Of a DNA stretch of 64,000 nt, positions 57,813 to 64,000 are shown in pieces. Under the pieces are notes generated by a model. It was not told the origin of the DNA and did no database searches. It saw only the letters and a program-made list of their open reading frames with translations. Numbering within the stretch: position 1 is the first letter of the stretch; each line of letters begins with the position of its first letter. The DNA comes from Oceanicola sp. 502str15. Its GTDB lineage: Bacteria > Pseudomonadota > Alphaproteobacteria > Rhodobacterales > Rhodobacteraceae. The position numbers were made by a program, and so were the translations under genes. The stretch spans positions 3,038,501 to 3,102,500 of the forward strand of contig NZ_WYDQ01000001.1 of the NCBI RefSeq assembly GCF_024105635.1, written 5' to 3'.

Positions 57813-60245
57813 ATGACCAAAACGTGCAGTTCAGGGCAGAATGTCCTCAAATCCACCACGCTCCCCGCGGCGTCGGGGCAGGCCGATTCGGCGCAGGCGC
57901 CGCCCAGGGTGGCGGTTGTTATGGCGGTGTTCCGCCCCGACCCGGCGCAGCTCGAGGCGCAGGTTGCCAGCCTTGCACGGCAAAGCCTGCGGCCCACCCT
58001 GCTGCTCTGCGTCATAGCCGACCTCGAGTCGGGGCCGCTGGTGGAGCAGGTGGCGGCAGGGCACGGGCTGCCCTGTGAGCTTGTGGTGCCCGAACAGGGG
58101 CTCGATGCGCCCCGCGCCTTTGCCGCCGGTCTGGCCGCCGTGGTGCCGCTGATCGCGCCCGGCAGCCTCATCGCGCTGGCCGATCAGGATGACATCTGGC
58201 ACCCCACCCGCATTGCCCGCGGGGCCGCGCTTCTGGCCGATCCGGCGGTGAGCCTCGTGCATTCCAACGCCCGTGTGGTGGATGCAGAGGGCAAGGTGCT
58301 GCACCCCTCGCTCTTTGCCCTCGAACGGCGGCGCAAGGCTCCGGGGCTGCGCGGCTTGCTCTACCGAAACACCGTCACCGGCATGACCATGTTGTTCCGC
58401 CGCGAACTGGCGCAGATCTCGCTGCCCTTCCCGGGGCAGGCCGGGGTGCACTTCTATCACGACCTCTGGCTCGGCCTTCTGGCCGAGGCCACCGGGCGGG
58501 TGGCGCGGATCGACGAGGCGCTGGTGGATTATCGCCAGCACGGGGGCAATGCCGTGGGCGCCGTCGACCGCGCCGGCGGGTGGCGCCTGCCGCGGATGTC
58601 ACGCAAGGCGCTCCACCACTGGTTCCGCCGCAAGGCCACCAGCTACGCCCTCGCCCGCTACCTCGCCCGCTGCGTGCAGGCCCGCATGTCCGAGGCGGTG
58701 ATCGGCACCCTGCTCCAGCCCGGCGCCTCCGATACCGAGCCGCTGCGGCCCTACCTCAGGCGGCGCGGGCTCGGCCTGCCCCACCTGGCCGACGCGCTGC
58801 GCCTCCTGCTCGTAGGCCATCCCGATCTTGCCCGGATCGCCGCAAGCCACTTCACCATCACCGCCGGGCGCCTCGCATGGTCGCTCCGCGAGGCCCTCGG
58901 CCCCGGCCTGCTCGCGGCGCTCGCCCGCTTCGATACCCGGCTGTTCTCGCTCTCCCCCGGCCTCGCCCCGCCCGCGCTCGATTCCGCCGGCAACGTCGTG
59001 CAGCAGGAGCTTGCCCTTGCTCCCGAGCCCCCCGCCAGCCAGCGTATCCGCCCCGCCGTCGAATACATCGACGCCCGCAAGCGCCCCTCCTGGACCCCGC
59101 GGCTCGACGCCGCCGAACCGGCGCTCGTGCTGCTGGTCCCTACCCTCAACCCCTCCGAGGCCTTCGCCGGAATCGCCACCGCGATCGACATCGGCATCGG
59201 CCTTGCCGCACGCGGGCACCGCGTCCGGATGATCGCCACCGACCTGCCCATGGCCAACCCCGCCGCCTCCCGCGAGTTCGTCGACAATCGCGCCGGCGCG
59301 GCGCAGGCCGGGGCGGCGGCGCGGATCTCCCTGCACTGCGGCATCACCGGCGACCATGCCGGCCCGGACGGCCCCGGCATCTCCCATCACCCCGGCGACG
59401 TGTTCCTCGCCACCGCCTGGTGGACGGCCCATGTGGCACAACGGCTGATCCGGGCGCAGCCCATGCACCACAGCCGGTTTCTCTACCTGATCCAGGATTT
59501 CGAGCCCAACTTCTATCCCTGGGGCACGGTCTATGCCGATGCCGCCGCCAGCTACGCGATGGATTACACCCCGATCTTCAACACCACCCTCCTGCGTGAT
59601 CACTTCGCCGCCCTCGGGCTCTGCTCTCCCCAGGCCCTCGCCTTCCGCCCCTCCATCGAGGTGTCGCGCTACTCCGCCGGGGCGCGCGCGCCGCGCAGCG
59701 GCCCGCGCCGGCTGGCGCTCTACGGGCGGCCCGAGGTCGAGCGCAACATGTTCCCCATGGCCGTGGAGGCGCTGGAGCGGTTCCTTCAGGCCGAGGGGCT
59801 GGGTCGCAAGGAGATCGAGCTGGTCTCGGTCGGGCTCCAGCACGAGCCGGTCGAGTTTTCCACCGGGGCGCGGCTGACTAGCCGGGGCAAGCTCCCGTGG
59901 GAGGCCTATCCGGCCTTCCTCCTCGGCGTCGATCTGGGCCTGTCCCTGATGTATTCGCCCCACCCCAGCCACCCGCCGATCGAAATGGCGGCCTCCGGGG
60001 TGCGGGTCGTCACCAACAGCTTTGGCGGCAAGGATCTGGGGCGCCTGTCGCCCGCCATCCTCTCTGCCGCCCCCACCCCTGAGGCCCTGGCCGAGGCGCT
60101 CGCGCGCGCATGGTCGGCCGGCCCGGTTCCCCAGCCGATGCGCGAGATCGACCTCTCGGTGCTCGGCCTTTCCATGGACGCGCTGCTCGAACGGCTCTCC
60201 GCCGAGCTGCGCCCGCTCTTGGCAACGGAGGCCAGCGCAGCATGA
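57813..60245 (+). CDS. Two-domain glycosyltransferase (GT2 + WsaF-like rhamnosyltransferase)
   Basis: An 810-residue fusion. Residues 31-260 are a GT2 domain (VAVVMAVFRPDPAQLEAQV, LADQDDIWHPTRI with the metal-binding acidic motif, HDLWLGLLAEA). Residues 430-800 resemble WsaF-type GT4 rhamnosyltransferases (LVLLVPTLNPSEAFAGI, FLYLIQDFEPNFYPWGTVYADA, GRPEVERNMFPMAVEAL, MYSPHPSHPPIEMAASGVRVVTN). It likely adds two successive sugars to the capsule or O-polysaccharide. rfbA and rfbB nearby supply dTDP-deoxyhexose. The stop overlaps the sulfotransferase-like gene (ATGA). Confidence 0.86.
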   Translation: MTKTCSSGQNVLKSTTLPAASGQADSAQAPPRVAVVMAVFRPDPAQLEAQVASLARQSLRPTLLLCVIADLESGPLVEQVAAGHGLPCELVVPEQGLDAPRAFAAGLAAVVPLIAPGSLIALADQDDIWHPTRIARGAALLADPAVSLVHSNARVVDAEGKVLHPSLFALERRRKAPGLRGLLYRNTVTGMTMLFRRELAQISLPFPGQAGVHFYHDLWLGLLAEATGRVARIDEALVDYRQHGGNAVGAVDRAGGWRLPRMSRKALHHWFRRKATSYALARYLARCVQARMSEAVIGTLLQPGASDTEPLRPYLRRRGLGLPHLADALRLLLVGHPDLARIAASHFTITAGRLAWSLREALGPGLLAALARFDTRLFSLSPGLAPPALDSAGNVVQQELALAPEPPASQRIRPAVEYIDARKRPSWTPRLDAAEPALVLLVPTLNPSEAFAGIATAIDIGIGLAARGHRVRMIATDLPMANPAASREFVDNRAGAAQAGAAARISLHCGITGDHAGPDGPGISHHPGDVFLATAWWTAHVAQRLIRAQPMHHSRFLYLIQDFEPNFYPWGTVYADAAASYAMDYTPIFNTTLLRDHFAALGLCSPQALAFRPSIEVSRYSAGARAPRSGPRRLALYGRPEVERNMFPMAVEALERFLQAEGLGRKEIELVSVGLQHEPVEFSTGARLTSRGKLPWEAYPAFLLGVDLGLSLMYSPHPSHPPIEMAASGVRVVTNSFGGKDLGRLSPAILSAAPTPEALAEALARAWSAGPVPQPMREIDLSVLGLSMDALLERLSAELRPLLATEASAA

Positions 60246-61093
60246 CCCGCTCGATCCTTTTGCATATCGGAATGCACAAATGCGGCTCGACCTACCTGCA
60301 ACAGGTGCTCCTGCGCAATCAGGCGGCGTTGGCAGATGCGGGCATCGCCTATCCCCACGACGGCACCGGCCACCCCGGCAACGCCGCGGGCATCGAAACC
60401 GCGCGGGCAGAGCGTCTCGCCGCGCTCTTCGGCCCCCACGACCGGCTCGCCCTCTCCTTCGAAGACCTGATCTCGCTCGGCAGCAAGGCCCGTCCTTTTG
60501 CCAGGGCGGTGGCGGAACTGGGGGCCGAGGTGCAGATCGTCGCCTTCGTCCGGCCGTTCAGCGAGTATATCTTCGGTGACTACTCGCAGATGATGAAACA
60601 GCACTTCCGCACCTATATCGCGGCCGGTGCGGGCTATGGCGGCAAGAGTTTCCAGCAGTTCGTGGTCTCCCGCTCCCGCCAGATGAACCCGCGCGGCTGG
60701 ATGCGGGCCTGGCGCGAGGTGCTGCCCGGCGCCGGGTTCACCCTCGCAAGCCATCGCGCCATCCGCGCCACGGTCGAGCCCATGCTCGGGCCGGTGCCGC
60801 TCGATTGGGAGGTGCCGCGCCATCTCACCAACCCCTCGCTACGCACCGAAGACTGCGACCGCATCGCCGCCATGATCGCCGCGGGCGATGTGCCGGGCCG
60901 CCGGATCGTCGAGGCGGTGAAGGCCGCACTGCATCTGCCCAGCCAGCCCGACAGCGGCCGTACCGAAGATCGCGTGGCCTGGATCGAGGCGGTGTTCGAG
61001 CATCACAACGCCGCCCTGCTGGAAGAATTCGGCTACGACAACCGCCTGCCCCAACCCGCCGCCGCGCCCGAGGCGGCCAAGGGCGCCGCCTGA
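60242..61093 (+). CDS. Sulfotransferase-like protein (PAPS-dependent fold)
   Basis: A 283-residue soluble protein. The N-terminal LLHIGMHKCGSTYLQQVL matches the 5'-phosphosulfate loop of PAPS sulfotransferases, and VAFVRPFSEYIF is the 3'-phosphate-binding segment. It overlaps the glycosyltransferase upstream (ATGA), pointing to modification of the same glycan. Sulfated glycans are plausible but unproven, since many such bacterial proteins are uncharacterised. No APS/PAPS synthesis genes are in the window. Confidence 0.82.
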   Translation: MTRSILLHIGMHKCGSTYLQQVLLRNQAALADAGIAYPHDGTGHPGNAAGIETARAERLAALFGPHDRLALSFEDLISLGSKARPFARAVAELGAEVQIVAFVRPFSEYIFGDYSQMMKQHFRTYIAAGAGYGGKSFQQFVVSRSRQMNPRGWMRAWREVLPGAGFTLASHRAIRATVEPMLGPVPLDWEVPRHLTNPSLRTEDCDRIAAMIAAGDVPGRRIVEAVKAALHLPSQPDSGRTEDRVAWIEAVFEHHNAALLEEFGYDNRLPQPAAAPEAAKGAA

Positions 61094-61109
61094 TCCGCGC
61101 AGCGCGGGC

Positions 61110-62081
61110 TCAGAACCGCCCGAGCACGACCGAAAGCCACATCAGCGAGCTGGCAAACTGCGTCTGCCGGTGAATACCCAGCTCGCGCAGCATCTTCATC
61201 CGCACCGCCAGCGGCTGGCGGCGGGCCGAGCCGAGGCGGCGCAGCAGTCGCCGGTTCTCCGGGGTGAAATGGGGCGCACAGGCCGCCATCGCCTTCAGGT
61301 TGGTTTCCATCCAGCGGCGATAGGTGCCGTCGAGCACCATGTTCAGCCGTCGCGCACGCGCCCTCATGCCGTCATTCGCGCCGATCAGGTTGGCACCGTG
61401 CTGGCGATAGAGCAGGCCCGGCGCGTCATCATGCAGCACGATGCCGCCCGCGCCGGTGATGAGCTGGTAGAGCCACCAGTCATGCACCGGCACCTCCCCC
61501 ACGTGCCGCGCCGCCGACTGGGCAAGCCGGGTGGCCGCGGGGTTGAGCACGATCGTATTGCCGCCCGCGATGTTCTGGACCACCGCATTGGCAAAGCTCG
61601 GCGGCTTCGGGCGGGCGGGCGAGATCCGGCGGTTTTCGAGCGCCTGATCGGTGACAAGGCTACGGCTGTGATACATCGCCGGCCGGTTCCAGCTCACCGT
61701 CTCGAGCTCGGCAATCGCGCGCGCCAGCTTGTGCGGCAGCCAGACGTCGTCCTGATCCGAAAACGCCCAATAGGCCCCCGGCGCGACCTGCCGCATCAGG
61801 TGCAGAAAATTCGCCGCCGAGCCCTGCCCCGGCCCGGTGATCCGGCGGATCCGGTCGCGCGCGGGGTGGCGGTCGAGAATCTCCGCGCAGCCGTCGTCGG
61901 CGCCGTCGATGCTGGCGACAAGGCGCCAGTTTGGGTGCTGCTGGCCGGCGAGACTGTCGAGCTGGTCCTGCAGATGGGGTGCTCCGCGATGCACCGCCAT
62001 CAGCACGGTGACAGGCGGCGACGGGTGAGAGGCCGCATAGCCCAGCGCGCCGTTCTGAGAATCCGGTGTCACCTGCAACAT
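61110..62081 (-). CDS. GT2-family glycosyltransferase
   Basis: A 323-residue GT-A enzyme. VTVLMAVHRGAPHLQDQLDSLAGQQHPNWRLVASIDGADD is the nucleotide-binding start, and WAFSDQDDVWLPHKLARAI holds the DxD-type motif. VPVHDWWLYQLITGAGG is a typical acceptor-side motif, followed by YRQHGANLIGA. It closely resembles the GT2 half of the 810-residue fusion. The C-terminal 90 residues are helical. It is convergent with the sulfotransferase-like gene. Confidence 0.9.
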   Translation of the reverse strand: MLQVTPDSQNGALGYAASHPSPPVTVLMAVHRGAPHLQDQLDSLAGQQHPNWRLVASIDGADDGCAEILDRHPARDRIRRITGPGQGSAANFLHLMRQVAPGAYWAFSDQDDVWLPHKLARAIAELETVSWNRPAMYHSRSLVTDQALENRRISPARPKPPSFANAVVQNIAGGNTIVLNPAATRLAQSAARHVGEVPVHDWWLYQLITGAGGIVLHDDAPGLLYRQHGANLIGANDGMRARARRLNMVLDGTYRRWMETNLKAMAACAPHFTPENRRLLRRLGSARRQPLAVRMKMLRELGIHRQTQFASSLMWLSVVLGRF

Positions 62082-62289
62082 GGTCTGCCCCGCTTGCGAT
62101 CGGCATCATGCCTCCGAGCCCAAGGCGGCCCCGAGGGCGAGAGAACGCCCCTCCGTCACCGCATCGAACCAGCCCCGATGGCGCTCCACCCGCTTCTGCC
62201 AGAAAGCCATGAAATCCCGGTTAATTCTGCTGACCGCCGAAGTCACGGCCAAGGCAGGCAGGCGCCGCGCGGCCCGCCTTCCGCCCGGG

Positions 62290-63162
62290 TCAGGGCAGCA
62301 GTGCGCTCAGGTAGGTGCCGTAGTCGTTCTTGGCGAACATCTCTGCCCGGCAGATCAGGGTTTCCCGGGTGATCCAGCCCTTGCTGAAGGCGATCTCCTC
62401 CAGCGAGCCGGTCTGCAGCCCCTGCCGCACCTCCAGCGTGCGCACGAAATTTCCCGCGTCGAGCAGGCTGCCGTGGGTGCCGGTGTCGAGCCAGGCATAG
62501 CCGCGTCCCATCAGCTCCACGTCGAGGTCGCCATCCGCAAGGTAGCTTTCCAGCAGCGAGGTGATCTCCAGCTCGCCCCGGGCCGAGGGCTGCACCCGCC
62601 GGGCGCGTTCGGGGGCGGTGCCGTCGACAAAGTACAGCCCGGTCACGGCGTAGTTGGAGGGCGGCTGCGCGGGTTTCTCGATGATCGCCCGAACCTTGCC
62701 CGCCGCGTCGAAATCCACCACCCCGTAGCGCTCCGGGTCCGCCACCCGGTAGCCGAAGACAGTGCCGCCGGAGGGCTTGCTGTCGGCGCTGGCGAGCATG
62801 GTGGGCAGGGCGTGGCCGAAAAAGATGTTGTCGCCCAGCACCAGCGCCGAGGCGGCCCCGGCCAGAAAATCCTCGGCCAGGATGAAGGCCTGCGCCAATC
62901 CGTCCGGCGAGGGCTGGGCGATGTAGGTGAAGGTCAGGCCCCACTGGCTGCCGTCGCCCAGCAGCCGCCGGAACTGCCCGGCGTCCTCCGGCGTGGTGAT
63001 CACCGCAATCTCGCGGATGCCCGACAGCATCAGCACCGAGATCGGGTAGTAGATCATCGGCTTGTCGTAGATCGGCAGGAGCTGCTTGGAGACGCCGATG
63101 GTGATCGGATAGAGCCGCGAGCCGGTGCCCCCGGCCAGAATGATGCCCTTGCGTTCCGTCAT
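62290..63162 (-). CDS. rfbA: Glucose-1-phosphate thymidylyltransferase
   Basis: A 290-residue RmlA. GIILAGGTGSRLYPITIGVSKQLLPIYDKPMIYYPIS is the nucleotide-binding and active-site start, and VLGDNIFFGHALPTML and YAWLDTGTHGSLLDAGNFV are diagnostic. It makes dTDP-glucose for deoxyhexose synthesis. The start at MTERKGI follows family alignment. It lies 10 bp downstream of rfbB on the same strand. The 208-bp gap below 62290 holds no supported feature. Confidence 0.96.
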   Translation of the reverse strand: MTERKGIILAGGTGSRLYPITIGVSKQLLPIYDKPMIYYPISVLMLSGIREIAVITTPEDAGQFRRLLGDGSQWGLTFTYIAQPSPDGLAQAFILAEDFLAGAASALVLGDNIFFGHALPTMLASADSKPSGGTVFGYRVADPERYGVVDFDAAGKVRAIIEKPAQPPSNYAVTGLYFVDGTAPERARRVQPSARGELEITSLLESYLADGDLDVELMGRGYAWLDTGTHGSLLDAGNFVRTLEVRQGLQTGSLEEIAFSKGWITRETLICRAEMFAKNDYGTYLSALLP

Positions 63163-63172
63163 CGGTGCCTCC

Positions 63173-64000
63173 TCAGGCGGATAAACCCAGCCGCTGGCCC
63201 AGGCCGGCGCGGTCGCGCAGCGCCTGCCACCAGGGTTCATTGTCGAGAAACCAGGCCACGGTGCGCCGCAGCCCTTCTTCCAGTGTCACGCTCGGGCGCC
63301 AGCCCAGCTCGGTGGCGATGCGGCTCGGGTCGATCGCATAGCGCAGGTCGTGGCCGGGCCGGTCGGCGACGAAGGTGATGAGCTCTTCGCGCGGGCTCGG
63401 TGCCGGGCGGGCCTCGTCGAGCAGGGCGCAGATCATCCGCACGAGGTCGATGTTGCAGGCCTCGTTTTCGCCGCCAATGTTGTAGCTCCGGCCCGGCGCG
63501 CCGCGCCGGATCACCGCCAGCAGGGCGTCGGCGTGATCTTCGACGTAGAGCCAGTCGCGCACGTTCTCGCCGCGCCCGTAAACCGGGATCGGCCGGCCCT
63601 CCAGCGCATTCAGGATCACCACCGGCACCAGCTTTTCGGGGAAGTGGAAAGGCCCGTAATTGTTGGAACAATTGGTCATCACCACGGGCAGGCCGTAGGT
63701 TTCGTGCCAGGCGCGCACGAGGTGGTCGGAGCTGGCCTTGGAGGCGCTGTAGGGGCTGCGCGGGTCGTAAGGCGTGGCCTCGGTGAACTGGCCTTCCGCG
63801 CCGAGCGAGCCGAAGACCTCATCGGTGCTGACGTGATGAAACCGGAAGCCCTCGGGCTGCCCCTCGGCCTGCCAGTAGGCGCGGGCGGCTTCGAGCAGGT
63901 GGAAGGTGCCGAGCACATTGGTCTCGATGAAGCTGGCGGGCCCGTCGATGGAGCGGTCGACGTGGCTTTCGGCGGCGAGGTGCATGATCGCATCCGGCCG
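63173..64000 (-). CDS. rfbB: dTDP-glucose 4,6-dehydratase, 5' end beyond the window
   Basis: The visible 275 residues cover the C-terminal three quarters. [44 protein letters not shown] (Thr-Asp-Glu catalytic site), [15 protein letters not shown] (YxxxK) and [17 protein letters not shown] are all present. GLKWEP-like [21 protein letters not shown] ends the family pattern. It makes dTDP-4-keto-6-deoxyglucose, the precursor of dTDP-L-rhamnose. The gene runs off the right edge, so the NAD-binding N-terminus is missing only because of the window. Confidence 0.95.
   Translation of the reverse strand, partial: RPDAIMHLAAESHVDRSIDGPASFIETNVLGTFHLLEAARAYWQAEGQPEGFRFHHVSTDEVFGSLGAEGQFTEATPYDPRSPYSASKASSDHLVRAWHETYGLPVVMTNCSNNYGPFHFPEKLVPVVILNALEGRPIPVYGRGENVRDWLYVEDHADALLAVIRRGAPGRSYNIGGENEACNIDLVRMICALLDEARPAPSPREELITFVADRPGHDLRYAIDPSRIATELGWRPSVTLEEGLRRTVAWFLDNEPWWQALRDRAGLGQRLGLSA

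Noticed and set aside
62082-62289. Possible small gene or RNA in the gap between the GT2 gene and rfbA
   Set aside because: No start with a ribosome-binding site, no hairpin and no promoter pair was convincing. It reads as plain intergenic DNA.

Overview
The window is GC-rich (roughly two thirds G+C, strongly GC-biased third codon positions) and reads as chromosomal DNA of an alphaproteobacterium, most likely Rhodobacterales (Roseobacter/Paracoccaceae type). The support is a CcrM-type GANTC methyltransferase, a 44-residue aa3 cytochrome oxidase subunit IV, a DUF4170 gene beside LPS genes, TRAP transport, RTX/serralysin proteins and a kps-type capsule exporter. Genes are dense, and many neighbours overlap by 4 bases (ATGA).

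1-22 kb is mostly core genome. It holds copper delivery to cytochrome oxidase (SCO1-like protein, DUF1775-PCuAC fusion), rplK-rplA, secE and nusG, a secreted beta-propeller, an AraC regulator divergent from an SDR, two PAP2-family membrane enzymes, greA, a TauE exporter, a flavoprotein, and a seven-gene overlapping minus-strand operon (fdhD, three YcxB-like membrane proteins, mobA, a mobB-moeA fusion, a GNAT acetyltransferase). azlCD and a lipoprotein follow.

22-32.7 kb has the oxidase subunit, DUF4170, a divergent Kdo-transferase-like gene, lpxK, ccrM with GANTC sites in its promoter, rnhB, a periplasmic protein and a membrane protein with a winged-helix-like tail behind a structured leader, alkB, mutY, a DUF721 gene, a DsbA-like thiol oxidoreductase and tRNA-Arg(CCT).

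32.8-46.3 kb is catabolic. An aminotransferase and an FAD 2-hydroxyacid dehydrogenase are followed by a CoA-dependent hydroxycinnamate side-chain operon (acyl-CoA ligase, MarR regulator, enoyl-CoA hydratase, SDR, amidohydrolase). Next come TRAP membrane subunits without a binding protein, and then a complete 3-hydroxybenzoate-gentisate pathway (hydroxylase, gentisate dioxygenase, maleylpyruvate isomerase, fumarylpyruvate hydrolase). Their order suggests import of a meta-hydroxylated phenylpropenoid, shortening to 3-hydroxybenzoate, and cleavage to pyruvate and fumarate. This is an inference. The promoters of both operons carry palindromes overlapping the -10 or spacer.

46.3-48.6 kb holds a GlcNAc/glucosamine kinase and an N-acetylglucosamine-6-phosphate deacetylase gene whose 3' third has been replaced by unrecognisable sequence right beside the gentisate promoter, which looks like a rearrangement scar.

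48.6-64 kb is a surface-polysaccharide region: a Wza-like outer-membrane lipoprotein, KpsT, KpsE and KpsM homologues, glycosyltransferases, a sulfotransferase-like protein, and rfbA and rfbB (rfbB runs off the end). Interleaved are two large RTX proteins (a propeller-RTX protein and a serralysin-type metalloprotease) with similar C-terminal type I secretion ends. No CRISPR array, integrase or intact insertion sequence was seen.
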